A stretch of 64,000 bases of DNA from Bacillota bacterium. GTDB lineage: Bacteria; Bacillota; Clostridia; Acetivibrionales; DTU013. The position numbers were made by a program, and so were the translations under genes. The DNA is taken from assembly GCA_023435745.1 (NCBI GenBank), contig JAEZMD010000009.1:1-64000 (forward strand). Direction: 5' to 3'. Positions 25,583 to 35,192 of the stretch are shown piece after piece (the stretch's first letter is position 1; each line of letters opens with the position of its first letter). The notes below the pieces were generated by a model. It was not told the origin of the DNA, did not search any database, and saw nothing but the letters and a program-made list of their open reading frames with translations.

Positions 25583-26473
25583 TTATTTATATCCCAGTGT
25601 TTTGAGCATATTTTCGCTGTTTCTCCAGTCCGGCTTTACCTTCACCCATAGCTGGAGGAATACCTTGACGCCAAGAAGATTTTCAATCTCTGTTCTTGAA
25701 AGTGTGCCGATCTTTTTGAGCATTTTGCCTTCCTTGCCAATTAAAATGCCCTTATGCGTCTCCCTCTCACAGTATATGTTTGCTTCAATATCTACAAGAT
25801 TTTTCCCTGCCCGTTCTTTAAAAGAAATTATCTCGACGCCGATGCCGTGAGGTACTTCTTCCATAATCAGCTCCAGTATTTTCTCACGAATCAGTTCAGC
25901 AGCGATTGCTTTCTCAGGCTGATCAGTAATGATGTCGTCTGGGAAATACTTCGGTCCTTCCGGCAAAGCTTTCTCGATCTCCCTCAAAATGATATCCGTT
26001 CCTTCATTGTTAAGGGCGGAAATCGGGATTACCGCCGCAAAGTCCATCCCTCCCGAATATTTTTTTATCCTCTCAAACAATTGTTCCTTCCTTATCAGAT
26101 CTATCTTGTTCAGAATCAGAAACACGGGTGTGTGAAGCTGTTTGAGCTGTTCCATGATGTATATATCCCCCGCTCCCGGTTCCGCGTCGGTCGCTTCAGC
26201 GAGGAACAGAACAATATCCACCTCGCTCATGGTATCCTGGGCAATGTTGACCATATATTCGCCCAGCTTGTTTTTAGGTTTGTGGATGCCTGGTGTGTCG
26301 ATAAAAATGATCTGGCTGTTCTCAGTATTTATAATTGTCTTTATGGTATTCCTTGTCGTTTGGGGCTTGTTTGAAATGATTGATATTTTTTCACCCGCCA
26401 GTTTGTTGGAAAGAGTTGATTTGCCAACATTTGGACGCCCTACGATGGATACAAAACCGGATTTGAACGACAT
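25583..26473 (-). CDS. era: GTPase Era
   Basis: 296 residues. It is a Ras-like GTPase that binds the 3' end of 16S rRNA during 30S assembly. G1 is GRPNVGKST, G3 is DTPGIHKP, G4 is NKID and G5 is SALN. The C-terminal KH domain includes GILIGKEGKMLKKIG. It follows dgkA in the usual ybeY-dgkA-era order. Confidence 0.98.
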   Translation of the reverse strand: MSFKSGFVSIVGRPNVGKSTLSNKLAGEKISIISNKPQTTRNTIKTIINTENSQIIFIDTPGIHKPKNKLGEYMVNIAQDTMSEVDIVLFLAEATDAEPGAGDIYIMEQLKQLHTPVFLILNKIDLIRKEQLFERIKKYSGGMDFAAVIPISALNNEGTDIILREIEKALPEGPKYFPDDIITDQPEKAIAAELIREKILELIMEEVPHGIGVEIISFKERAGKNLVDIEANIYCERETHKGILIGKEGKMLKKIGTLSRTEIENLLGVKVFLQLWVKVKPDWRNSENMLKTLGYK

Positions 26474-26500
26474 GCGACTTCCTCCTGAATAATGGATTTT

Positions 26501-27199
26501 TCATGTAAAGAGCTGAAAAAGCAGCAGTGTTACCGAAAAGCCTAATACAGCTCCGGCAATCAGCTCAATCAACGTATGTATTTTTCCCTCTAATCTGCTT
26601 TGTACAACAAGCAGTGATACAATGATAAACAAAATAGTGATATTAACGTTATTTGAATACAACGCAACGGCAGTTGTAGCGGAAAACGCAACGGCAGCAT
26701 GGCCGCTTGGCATTCCGCCGCTGAAAGGCGTCCCTTTTCCGAAAAAAGTCTTAAGGAGCAATACAAAAAGCATTGTCAGAATAATGGCAATGACGGAAAC
26801 ATGCATTGGCGCCTGCTTTATTCTGATGATGCCTATTTCCAGGCTCGTGCTTACTCTGTCAAAGAATATCATGTATGCAGTGATCATGGAAAGCAGTGCT
26901 GAGATGAAGACCGCTCCTGCAGCCGTATCCTTGACTATCTTCGCTTTTGGATGGTATACATCGATCACTGTGTCGATGATTACCTCTATCGCTGTATTGA
27001 ACAGTTCACAAATAATAACGATCGCAATGGCAATACATATAATGACAAACTCCACTCTGGTAAGGTCATAAAAAAGAGACAGGATTAGAACTAAAGCAGC
27101 CGCAGTCAGATGGATTTTCATGTTCCTCTCTGACCTGACAGTGGCTATTATGCCGCTAAGAGCATTATTAAAGCTGTCAATCAGGCTTTTGTTCTTCAT
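26501..27199 (-). CDS. dgkA: Diacylglycerol/undecaprenol kinase fused to PAP2 phosphatase
   Basis: 232 residues. Residues 1-115 are a DgkA-type kinase: SFNNALSGIIATVRSERNMKIH and the metal-site region ELFNTAIEVIIDTV, with three helices. Residues 130-232 form a PAP2 membrane phosphatase: MPSGHAAVAFS and SRLEGKIHTLIE, where the family's final aspartate is glutamate and the first KX6RP motif is not evident. In Firmicutes DgkA phosphorylates undecaprenol; the fused phosphatase could do the reverse. The 5' end overlaps ybeY by 4 bp, so translation is coupled. Confidence 0.93.
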   Translation of the reverse strand: MKNKSLIDSFNNALSGIIATVRSERNMKIHLTAAALVLILSLFYDLTRVEFVIICIAIAIVIICELFNTAIEVIIDTVIDVYHPKAKIVKDTAAGAVFISALLSMITAYMIFFDRVSTSLEIGIIRIKQAPMHVSVIAIILTMLFVLLLKTFFGKGTPFSGGMPSGHAAVAFSATTAVALYSNNVNITILFIIVSLLVVQSRLEGKIHTLIELIAGAVLGFSVTLLLFQLFT

Positions 27200-27717
27200 T
27201 TTCTTTTCAACCCCAGCTTCTCCAGCACCGCTTCCTGTCTGGAGATCATGTCAGCTTCCGTATCCCTTTCTGTGTGGTCATATCCTAAAAGGTGAAAGAC
27301 ACCATGCGCAGTCAGAAAAGCAAGCTCCCTATCCAGAGAATGGCCATAATCTTCTGACTGTTTCAAGGCCGTTTCCATGGAAATGATTATGTCTCCCAGC
27401 AATAGCAATCCCTCATCAATATCCATATCTCCCTGAACGGACAGGATCTCTCCGTTTTTTATATCCGCCATGGGGAATGACAAAACATCGGTAGACTTGT
27501 CAATGTCTCTGTGTTTTTTATTGATCTGCCTGATGGATTCATTATCGGTAAGCAGAATGTTTATCTCACATCCCAATTTGAAGCTTTGATTCTTCAGACA
27601 TTGCATAACAGTCTTTTGAAGCAGGTCCAGCTGTTCCTCCTTCACGTTTACCGCTGCTTGCTCATCTTCGATATAGACGCATGTTTCATCCAATTTTTTA
27701 TACTTGCTGTCTTTCAT
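27196..27717 (-). CDS. ybeY: Endoribonuclease YbeY
   Basis: 173 residues. It matures 16S rRNA 3' ends and is a zinc enzyme. The metal site HGVFHLLGYDH is complete, and INKKHRDIDKSTDVLSFPM is the other conserved block. The ATG at 27717 lies inside the 3' end of the pgpH-like gene (20-bp overlap). Confidence 0.97.
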   Translation of the reverse strand: MKDSKYKKLDETCVYIEDEQAAVNVKEEQLDLLQKTVMQCLKNQSFKLGCEINILLTDNESIRQINKKHRDIDKSTDVLSFPMADIKNGEILSVQGDMDIDEGLLLLGDIIISMETALKQSEDYGHSLDRELAFLTAHGVFHLLGYDHTERDTEADMISRQEAVLEKLGLKRK

Positions 27718-29977
27718 AGATAGTTCCTCTCTCCTCCACCGCTTCTTCCATGTATGATTCAGCTTCCGTGCAAGCTTCCTGACCTGCGGTTACTGCATCC
27801 AGCGGATCGATTCCGGCCAATTCCTTTTCTTCCTTAAGCCGGTTCACCTTCATTTCCGGGTACTCCTCACGCGCGTGAAAATACCCGCCGAACACGCGCA
27901 TAAACGCCCTTGCAATCATGTCCATATCCCTTAGCGTCAGGTCGCAAAGATCCAATTGACCGTCATCCAGCTTATCCTTGATAATCTTTCTGATCAGGCC
28001 CTCCATTTTTCCTTCCGTTTTTTCCACCATGGAACGAACGGCTGCTTCCACCGAATCGGCCAGCATGACAACGGCAGCTTCCTTTGTGGACGGTCTCGGT
28101 CCGGGATAACGATAATCCTCCTGCTTTACCAGATCGTTCTTATCGGTTTTCTTCGCCTTGTAATAAAAGTATGCGGCAAGTGTGTTTCCGTGATGCTGGC
28201 TGATAATGTTTCTGACGGCGAGAGGCACTTTGTACTTCTCCGCGATCTCTTCCCCGTCACTGGTATGCGAGGTAATCACCAATGTGCTGAGGTTCGGCGT
28301 CATCCTGTCATGAGGGTTGTCGGAGAGTTGATTTTCTTTGAAAAAATTCGGTCTTTTCAGCTTTCCGACATCATGGTAATAGGCGCCTACCCTTGCAAGC
28401 AACGGATTGCCGTTTATAGCCTCCGTGGCGACCTCTGCAAGATTCCCTACCATCAGAGAGTGGTGATAGGTCCCCGGCGCCTCCATCAGTAGCTTTTTCA
28501 TAAGCGGCTGGTTGGGGTTGGCCAGTTCCAGAAGCTTAAGCGGCGTGATGATTTGAAATGTACTTTCAAAGAACGGCAGTGAGCCAATTGTAAAAATCGT
28601 TGATAGCATGCCGTTGGCTGCTACCAGTGCCGCGTGGTTGGCCATCGTTGCGACACTGCTTTTGTCTGTGAGCCCGATACATGTAACCACTATCGCATTC
28701 ACAACAGCTATTACAAGTCCTGATGCCGAGAGACGGCTCCTTTGGTTTGCTCCATACACGATAAAAGCCGCAATAGTACCGCCGATCACCGCTGTAAAAA
28801 AGAAGGAAGTGTTTGTGCCTGTAATGAGCGAAATAGACAACGCAAGCAGAATATTTGTCACGATTCCCAGACGGAGGTCAAGCAATATAGATATAAGCAT
28901 CGGAGCAACGAATATCGGTATCAGCAGCGGGTTGACCGGGTTGAGGAGCCAGGCTGCAACCAATGTCAGCAGGATGATCATGCACAATAAAACAAGTTCT
29001 TTTGTGCCATGTATGATTTTACTGCAGAAATGATGCAGGTATAATATAAGGAGGAACGATAACAGCAATACAATAAAAAGAATCCCACCGGCAAAAGCAA
29101 GGTCAAGCTTGCCTGTTTCAAGCAGATTCAGTTCCTTTAGAACGCCCAGCTTGTCCTGCGTAACAATATCGCCGAAGCTGATGATTCTCGATCCTTCTGT
29201 TATAATCTGCCTGTTTTCCATTGCTGTATGATATGCTTCTTCCTTTTTTACATTGGTCATTATTTCATCCACAATGCTATTTGGCTTCAGCAAAGCCTTT
29301 GCCATGAGACTGCCGATATTTTTCAGTTCCTGAGTGAGGGCGCTGTTTTGATACGCGCTCTGAACATAATCAATCTTTGTGGGCAGATTATCTTCGTTGA
29401 CCTCCTGTTTCATGATCGTACTGATCAGATTGATGGTGAGCTCCTGGAAAAGCGTCAGATCCTTTTCAGCCGCATTGACCACCAAATATTTAATTTGCTC
29501 CGTCGACAGAGGTATACCGTAATTAGCAATATTAAGGCTCAAGCTATCAACGGCCTTAAGTTGCTCCTGCTCCAGTAATTTCGAGTAATTGTCATCTTTC
29601 TTTGAAACGCCGAGCTCCTGAAGATTTCTCTCCACGCTCAGCCTGGCATCCCTCACTTTGTTGGTAAACTCATTGGCTGAATTGATAATGTCGATAGGAA
29701 TGCTTTCCAGTCTTATCATTACAGGTGAAACGCTATTGGCAGCCTGCTGCGCTATTGTTTGCGTCAAAATTGTGTTTTCAATGTCGCGCGGTGCAGAGAT
29801 ATCAAAGTTTGAGCGTTCTCCGAGAACGAGCTTGAATTTTTTTGGAACGGCTCCGTTTTCAATGATCACAACCGCAATAATGATCGATGCAACCGCAATC
29901 AGCAGCTGTTGAAAGGTCTTATTCTTTAAGTAACTTTTTAACTTCCTGCGATTTTGCTTTTTTTCACCGGCCTTCAA
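27698..29977 (-). CDS. 7TMR-HD phosphohydrolase, PgpH/YqfF type
   Basis: 759 residues, close to the usual length. N-terminal helix, an extracellular 7TMR-HDED domain (about 60-285), a seven-helix membrane block (about 290-490) and a cytosolic HD domain with YHHSLMVGNLAEVATEAI, YYHDVGKLKRPNFF and the downstream ISQHHGNTL. Listeria PgpH of this architecture degrades cyclic di-AMP, so the same activity is likely here. It sits between phoH and ybeY as in B. subtilis (yqfF). Confidence 0.95.
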   Translation of the reverse strand: MKAGEKKQNRRKLKSYLKNKTFQQLLIAVASIIIAVVIIENGAVPKKFKLVLGERSNFDISAPRDIENTILTQTIAQQAANSVSPVMIRLESIPIDIINSANEFTNKVRDARLSVERNLQELGVSKKDDNYSKLLEQEQLKAVDSLSLNIANYGIPLSTEQIKYLVVNAAEKDLTLFQELTINLISTIMKQEVNEDNLPTKIDYVQSAYQNSALTQELKNIGSLMAKALLKPNSIVDEIMTNVKKEEAYHTAMENRQIITEGSRIISFGDIVTQDKLGVLKELNLLETGKLDLAFAGGILFIVLLLSFLLILYLHHFCSKIIHGTKELVLLCMIILLTLVAAWLLNPVNPLLIPIFVAPMLISILLDLRLGIVTNILLALSISLITGTNTSFFFTAVIGGTIAAFIVYGANQRSRLSASGLVIAVVNAIVVTCIGLTDKSSVATMANHAALVAANGMLSTIFTIGSLPFFESTFQIITPLKLLELANPNQPLMKKLLMEAPGTYHHSLMVGNLAEVATEAINGNPLLARVGAYYHDVGKLKRPNFFKENQLSDNPHDRMTPNLSTLVITSHTSDGEEIAEKYKVPLAVRNIISQHHGNTLAAYFYYKAKKTDKNDLVKQEDYRYPGPRPSTKEAAVVMLADSVEAAVRSMVEKTEGKMEGLIRKIIKDKLDDGQLDLCDLTLRDMDMIARAFMRVFGGYFHAREEYPEMKVNRLKEEKELAGIDPLDAVTAGQEACTEAESYMEEAVEERGTIYERQQV

Positions 29978-30008
29978 AGTTACAGCCCCCCATCTGCGTC
30001 CAGGTTAA

Positions 30009-30971
30009 TCATTTTTTTCGATCGAATTCTTCATATGCTTTTATGATCCTTTGTACCAATTCGTGCCTCACAACATCCTTTTCCGTCAAATAGACAAATT
30101 CAAGCCCTTCAATATTTCTCAGAATCCCGGTGACCTCCTTCAGCCCGGATATCTTGTCACCCGGGAGGTCGATCTGGGTTATATCGCCTGTCACGACGGC
30201 TTTCGATCCGAAGCCTATACGGGTCAGAAACATTTTCATCTGCTCCGGCGTCGTATTTTGCGCCTCATCCAATATTATAAAGGAATCATCCAGCGTACGG
30301 CCTCTCATATACGCCAGCGGCGCTATTTCTATCATGCCTTTTTCAAGATATTTCTGGTAGGTTTCCGCGCCCATGATCTCAAAGAGCGCATCATAAAGCG
30401 GCCTCAGATAAGGATCCACTTTGTTTTGCATATCTCCCGGCAAGAATCCGAGCTTCTCTCCGGCTTCAACAGCCGGACGGGTCAGAACAATCCTGTTGAC
30501 TTGCTTCTCCCTGAAAGCAGAGACCGCCATTGCAACTGCAAGATACGTCTTACCCGTACCTGCAGGCCCGATGCCGAATGCAACGGTGTTGTCCCGAATT
30601 GCATTGACATAGCGCATCTGACCGTGGGTCTTGGATTTGATCTGCCTGCCCTTTGCTGTCAGACAAATATAATCTCCCGGATATTCCTTGATCCTGTCGT
30701 TCTGACCTTCGGCAGCAAGGTTCACCAGATAATTCACATTTTGCTTTGTAATTGGTTCTCCTTGGGCTGAGATGGCATTTAACCTCTCGATCACGAGAAC
30801 AGCCCTCTCAATATTCTCTTTATCGCCTGTCATTTTGATTTCCGTATCCCTGGAAATCAATTTCACATTCAAGCCGTCTTCAATAATTTTTACATTTTCA
30901 TCAAAATGTCCGAATAAATTGATAATATCTTCTATCTTTTCAAACTCAATAATTTTCTCAAAATTGTCCAA
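30009..30971 (-). CDS. phoH: PhoH-family ATPase
   Basis: 320 residues. An N-terminal KH-like segment (about 20-75) precedes the P-loop domain with Walker A GPAGTGKTYLAV (about 133-144) and Walker B FIILDEAQN. PhoH-like proteins are linked to RNA metabolism together with YbeY. It begins directly after the yqfD stop (adjacent bases 30971/30972). Confidence 0.97.
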   Translation of the reverse strand: MDNFEKIIEFEKIEDIINLFGHFDENVKIIEDGLNVKLISRDTEIKMTGDKENIERAVLVIERLNAISAQGEPITKQNVNYLVNLAAEGQNDRIKEYPGDYICLTAKGRQIKSKTHGQMRYVNAIRDNTVAFGIGPAGTGKTYLAVAMAVSAFREKQVNRIVLTRPAVEAGEKLGFLPGDMQNKVDPYLRPLYDALFEIMGAETYQKYLEKGMIEIAPLAYMRGRTLDDSFIILDEAQNTTPEQMKMFLTRIGFGSKAVVTGDITQIDLPGDKISGLKEVTGILRNIEGLEFVYLTEKDVVRHELVQRIIKAYEEFDRKK

Positions 30972-32177
30972 TCAATTTCCTCCAATCTGTCTGGACACGC
31001 CGATATCTTCAATACATTCTATCGTAACCCTTGCAAAGCTCTCGCCGTTTTCATCCGTAGTAAACCTTACATTTTTTTTGACGATCTGAGCATCGTCCGG
31101 TACCTTTGCGATCGCCCTCTTATATGCCAATTCGGCGGCTGTTTCTTTCGCGGTCTGCTCATTGATTACTGCATCGACCAGCTTTTCCTCGACATACCTG
31201 ACGGTTACCAATTCTATCGGAAAAACCAGGTCCTCCCCTATGGATAGCTTTTTCCTGATTTCGCTGACAGAATAGGTTTTAAACCTGTTCTTTTTATGTA
31301 ATATGTCCAATTTCCACGAAAACAGCATCAATGCATGATCATTTATAATTTTGCCTGTTTTTAGCCTTTCAATCTGTGATGTTATCACCGGTACTTCCTC
31401 TTCATACCAGGTCCTCGCGGATACAGATCCCATAGCGTGTGAAAGCTTATATCCTGCCTTTTCTCCTTTCAGAGGAATGTTTCCGGAAATCAGCACCTGA
31501 CCCCGCTGAACGGTGTCTCCCACGTTGACTGCTTCGATGCCGCCCGTTGCAATCACCTGTTTGATAATCCCATCCTTTGCTGCGATCACATCACATGGGA
31601 TATGTCTGGCGATGACTACAGGCATCTCTTTTCTTTCCCGTACATCCACCTTTACCTTTGTACCCCTGACAACAATGCTGATCCACGCAAGTTCTTCCAT
31701 ATCCAGCATCATGCCCGTGACAGCGCTATCGGCATCGATTCTGAATTTGAGAATCCCTGTTCTGACACCTTTCCGGGCCAGCGCCTCCTCAAGTTCCGCG
31801 CTCTGAAGCGTTTTATTTCCTGTGATTTCAACGCTCCATATAAAAGAGCTTAATACCATAATTAAAACAAAAAATAACGCTGCTCCTGCAAAAAAAGCCT
31901 TCCGTCTGCGGTATTTGTTGAAGACAAACGGCAGGCCTGCTTTTTTTAACAGTCTGACCCTGCACTTTGCTTTTCTTGCAATGGATCTGATGAGTTTAAA
32001 CCCTTTGATGCTCATCCTCATCGTCCGCGTTTTTTCACCCTGCACCCTGACGTCCCATAGCGATATCTTTCTGCGGGTACATATGTTGATGAACTTTTCT
32101 GTAAAAAAACCTTCGACTATTATAATAACATATCCACGCAGATAATTCCATAATCCAAGCAACGACAAGAATCTCAC
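30972..32177 (-). CDS. yqfD: Sporulation protein YqfD
   Basis: 401 residues. A cytosolic N-terminal domain (about 1-90), one transmembrane helix (AGAALFFVLIMVLSSFIWSV) and a large outer region with a repeated beta pattern (VEITGNKTLQSAELEEAL). It matches YqfD, a mother-cell sporulation protein with a POTRA-like part. The start overlaps yqfC by 4 bp. Confidence 0.93.
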   Translation of the reverse strand: MRFLSLLGLWNYLRGYVIIIVEGFFTEKFINICTRRKISLWDVRVQGEKTRTMRMSIKGFKLIRSIARKAKCRVRLLKKAGLPFVFNKYRRRKAFFAGAALFFVLIMVLSSFIWSVEITGNKTLQSAELEEALARKGVRTGILKFRIDADSAVTGMMLDMEELAWISIVVRGTKVKVDVRERKEMPVVIARHIPCDVIAAKDGIIKQVIATGGIEAVNVGDTVQRGQVLISGNIPLKGEKAGYKLSHAMGSVSARTWYEEEVPVITSQIERLKTGKIINDHALMLFSWKLDILHKKNRFKTYSVSEIRKKLSIGEDLVFPIELVTVRYVEEKLVDAVINEQTAKETAAELAYKRAIAKVPDDAQIVKKNVRFTTDENGESFARVTIECIEDIGVSRQIGGN

Positions 32178-32524
32178 CCCGCATTCGGAAATTCGATTGA
32201 AGCTATACTGCCTGATATAATAATATCCTCGGAAGTGATTTCTTTGATAAGAAGTCCTGAGCCTGTTATTTTTACCGTCCCCGACCCTGTATTTACACGT
32301 ACCCTTTCGCAGCCGAATTCCATGATTCCTTTGTGGTTTTCTATCATGATATCCCTGTTTCCGACCATGGTCATTCTGGGTGTGTTCAAGATCAATTCCT
32401 TCGGCAGCTCAAGCATCTCCGTGAATTTCTCGCGTATTCCCCTTTTGCTGATGGTTTCTTCTTTTTTCTTTTTATGATTGCTTTTTTCCTTGTTCTTTTT
32501 CCTGGCGCTATTCTTCGCCATCAT
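32174..32524 (-). CDS. yqfC: Sporulation protein YqfC
   Basis: 116 residues from ATG 32524 (or the adjacent ATG 32521). A strongly basic N-terminus is followed by the YabP/YqfC fold: ELPKELILNTPRMTMVGNRDIMIENHKG. YqfC acts with YqfD in the mother cell. It overlaps pdaA by 17 bp and yqfD by 4 bp, so the three sporulation genes are tightly coupled. Confidence 0.93.
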   Translation of the reverse strand: MMAKNSARKKNKEKSNHKKKKEETISKRGIREKFTEMLELPKELILNTPRMTMVGNRDIMIENHKGIMEFGCERVRVNTGSGTVKITGSGLLIKEITSEDIIISGSIASIEFPNAG

Positions 32525-33458
32525 TCAATTCCCCAGTTCTTTGTGATGGTAGCAGATCCATAGGATCACCAATAGAATAACCTTTTTCCCCGGCGCCTTT
32601 AATAATACTCTCAAGAGCCTGAGCGTTGTCCTTTGACACTGCGTGCAGAAGTAAAACCGCGCCGTTATGAAGATTTCTCATTACAATATCATATGCATAC
32701 TGAGCTCCTCTGATTTTGTCACGATACCAATCATCATATGCAAAGCTCCAGAAAAGATTGCAATATCCCAGATTCTGAGTCAATGCCAATGTCCTTTCAC
32801 TGTATTCACCTTTAGGCGGACGAAGAAAAAGCATGTTCCTGTCAAACTTTTCTTTAAAAGCTCTTTCCAGCCCCAGCACTTCCTCCTCGAGGCTGCTGTC
32901 ATCCAACTGTGGCAAGCTTGGATGGTGGATTGTATGATTCCCTACGATGTGTCCTTCCTCTACCATTCTGCGTACAAGATCCTGATGACTTTTCAGATAT
33001 GGTCCTGTAATAAAGAAAACAGCTTTAACGTCGTACTCCTTCAAAACATCCAGAATCATCGGCGTATAGCCGTTCTCATAGCCTTCGTCAAACGTCAGGT
33101 ATATTACTTGTTCAGTCGTGTCGCCAATATATACGCTTGCGTATTTCTTTAGCAGCTCCGGTGCTCCCGGGTCGGCCGCAGGCGTCTCATTGTTGCTCCT
33201 TCTGGAAATACCCCACCTGAGCAGATTGTTACTGTATTCAACAATGGTTGCAGCTTCCCCTTCCGACAGCTTTCCGCTCACTTCCTCATCAAGATCAAGA
33301 TCTGAAAACCGGCTGGAATAGACGCCGCCAAGGTCACTCAGCTCGCTATTAATTGCCGATGCCCCGGAGCAGCCTGACAGCGCAGAGAAAAAAAGAGATG
33401 ACGGAGCCAAAAGCATCATTATTCCCGCAAACGCCTTTCGAAGTATGTCTCTTTTCAT
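32508..33458 (-). CDS. Polysaccharide deacetylase lipoprotein, PdaA-like
   Basis: 316 residues from ATG 33458 behind GGAGG. The lipobox LSGC gives a lipid anchor after about 34 residues. The NodB domain has LTFDEGYENGYT, the zinc histidines in GNHTIHHPS, and RPPKGEYSERT; the aspartate-glutamate-glycine-tyrosine block is the PdaA pattern. PdaA makes muramic delta-lactam in spore cortex peptidoglycan. Position before yqfC-yqfD supports a sporulation role, but PdaA itself is not usually a lipoprotein, so a related cell-wall deacetylase is possible. Confidence 0.87.
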   Translation of the reverse strand: MKRDILRKAFAGIMMLLAPSSLFFSALSGCSGASAINSELSDLGGVYSSRFSDLDLDEEVSGKLSEGEAATIVEYSNNLLRWGISRRSNNETPAADPGAPELLKKYASVYIGDTTEQVIYLTFDEGYENGYTPMILDVLKEYDVKAVFFITGPYLKSHQDLVRRMVEEGHIVGNHTIHHPSLPQLDDSSLEEEVLGLERAFKEKFDRNMLFLRPPKGEYSERTLALTQNLGYCNLFWSFAYDDWYRDKIRGAQYAYDIVMRNLHNGAVLLLHAVSKDNAQALESIIKGAGEKGYSIGDPMDLLPSQRTGELNDGEE

Positions 33459-33494
33459 ACAGAAAACCTCCACTATAACACCTCGGCGCTCAAA

Positions 33495-33526
33495 AGGAAA
33501 TTTATCGCTTGTAGAAAAATTTCCTA
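33495..33526 (-). terminator. Probable terminator of the DUF881 pair
   Basis: AGGAAATTT pairs with AAATTTCCT; on the minus strand TTTTG follows. A second stem, AACGAGGC / GCCTCGTT (33543-33574), lies just upstream in transcription. Confidence 0.65.
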
Positions 33527-33613
33527 ACCTTAGCGGCGTTTCAACGAGGCTGGGGATATCTTTTTTGCCTCGTTATATTTGTATTGTGGAGGAATGAAAA
33601 TATACCGATTTAT

Positions 33614-34309
33614 TTATTCCACTGTAGTCAGAAGATCAGTTTTGATTGCGGTGCCGTCATCGACAAATTTATTTATAACGATTTCATCTGCCTTTTTTAT
33701 GGTTACCCTGAGCAAATCCTCCTCAAGAATCTCAACCACTCCTCCGATCAGTGTAAGCGAATGCTCCAGATCGTCAGGATCTGCGATAGCCTTGATGGTA
33801 AACGGCGCTTTATGCTGCCTGCCATTGATCATCACGTACTGTCCGGCTTCTCTGATCTCCGTCATTGCCACAATTCTCTCATCATTGACTGAAATAGCCT
33901 GCGCGCCGGATGCTCTCAATTCGTTCACGATATTCAGAATATCATAATCCATAACATGGATATTCGCATAGTTGTCAAGTGTGACAATTATACCGGCGCC
34001 CTTGACCGTTTCCAGTCCCGCAAATATCCTCGCTTTTTTCAGGCTGTTCTGGATCTGTTGGGCGGCGTCACTATCGCCGGCCTTTACCTTCGCATAGGTC
34101 TGGTTTTCCTCTTCCAGCTCCTTAAGTCTTTCCTGCAGAGTATTTTTTTGATTTTGTAATGTAATCAGCTCGGTCTTTAGTTCATCGAGCCTCTTGTTCT
34201 CAAAGCTGGCCAAGCTCTGGTTGTAATTTACACTTTTATATTGCAGCGCCAGCATAACCCCTAATATGATACAAACCACCGTTAACGCAACATTTCTGGC
34301 TATTTTCAT
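33614..34309 (-). CDS. DUF881 family protein (downstream copy)
   Basis: 231 residues. An N-terminal membrane helix (about 8-25), a coiled coil (about 35-75, rich in Leu, Lys, Glu) and the DUF881 domain with VNELRASGAQAISVNDERIVAMTEI and a conserved GPYVMINGR-like block (GQYVMINGRQH). Related to B. subtilis YlxW/YlxX, which sit beside division genes. The ATG overlaps the upstream stop (TAATG), so it is coupled to its paralogue. Confidence 0.92.
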   Translation of the reverse strand: MKIARNVALTVVCIILGVMLALQYKSVNYNQSLASFENKRLDELKTELITLQNQKNTLQERLKELEEENQTYAKVKAGDSDAAQQIQNSLKKARIFAGLETVKGAGIIVTLDNYANIHVMDYDILNIVNELRASGAQAISVNDERIVAMTEIREAGQYVMINGRQHKAPFTIKAIADPDDLEHSLTLIGGVVEILEEDLLRVTIKKADEIVINKFVDDGTAIKTDLLTTVE

Positions 34310-35031
34310 TATTCTGCAACCTCCAGTCCGGAAATATACCGATCGAGTTTATCGGCGCTGCTGAACTTTGGCAGGACAATTTCCTTTGATTTTGTAATTT
34401 CCACTCGGATGTTGAATTCCGTCATATTTGCGATCCTGCTGCTTGTAGTGATGCTTTCATACAGCTCATCCGGGTCGCCGATTGCTTCGATGATGTATGG
34501 TACGGGATGACGGTTGCCGTTTATCATGATCGTTGGGCCTGCACACACCTGCTCGCTCATGGGAACGATCCGCTCTCCGTTGACAGCTATCGCCTGGGCT
34601 CCTGCCTTCTTCAGGTCGTTTAGTATGACCTTGATATCCTGGTCATGTATGATAAGAAGGCTCAGAGGCGTATCAGGCTGGCGGGCCGGCGCATCGTGCA
34701 GGCTGATAACAATCCCCGGGCCTTTTACACCGACCATGCCGGTATGCAGCTTGATTGATTCCCATTGCTTTTCCAGTTGATCGTCATTTTGCTGACTAAC
34801 GTATTCTTTAATAAGCTCATTTTTCATTACAACATTTTCATCGATGGCTTTCTTCAGCTCTTCCGTTTCCTCCTGTACCCTGGCCAGCTGCTCTTTAAGC
34901 GTATCTACGGTGTACTTGCTGGATGCGGATGTCTTTCTTGCTGCCATCGTGTTTTTAAATTGCACGGCTATAACCATACCGAATATCAGGAAAACGACAA
35001 ATAAAATATATCTGCCACCGTTTTTTTTCAT
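34309..35031 (-). CDS. DUF881 family protein (upstream copy)
   Basis: 240 residues from ATG 35031 with GGAG 7 bases upstream. Same plan as the next gene: membrane helix, coiled coil (about 40-75), DUF881 domain with LNDLKKAGAQAIAVNGERIVP and GPTIMINGNRHPVPY. The two are tandem paralogues. They stand alone here, without ftsQ or ftsZ as neighbours, which differs from the more common arrangement. Confidence 0.92.
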   Translation of the reverse strand: MKKNGGRYILFVVFLIFGMVIAVQFKNTMAARKTSASSKYTVDTLKEQLARVQEETEELKKAIDENVVMKNELIKEYVSQQNDDQLEKQWESIKLHTGMVGVKGPGIVISLHDAPARQPDTPLSLLIIHDQDIKVILNDLKKAGAQAIAVNGERIVPMSEQVCAGPTIMINGNRHPVPYIIEAIGDPDELYESITTSSRIANMTEFNIRVEITKSKEIVLPKFSSADKLDRYISGLEVAE

Positions 35032-35192
35032 AGCATCTCCAACTCGAAACAAAAGTCTTTTAGCATATCATTTCATAGTTTAATTCTACTTTTAATAGAC
35101 TATAATTTCAAGAAGATTGTTCCATAAGCACGGCAAAATCACGAGCCCATGTTATGCCAGACGAAGGGGAAATGGGAAACCAAAATATCAAT

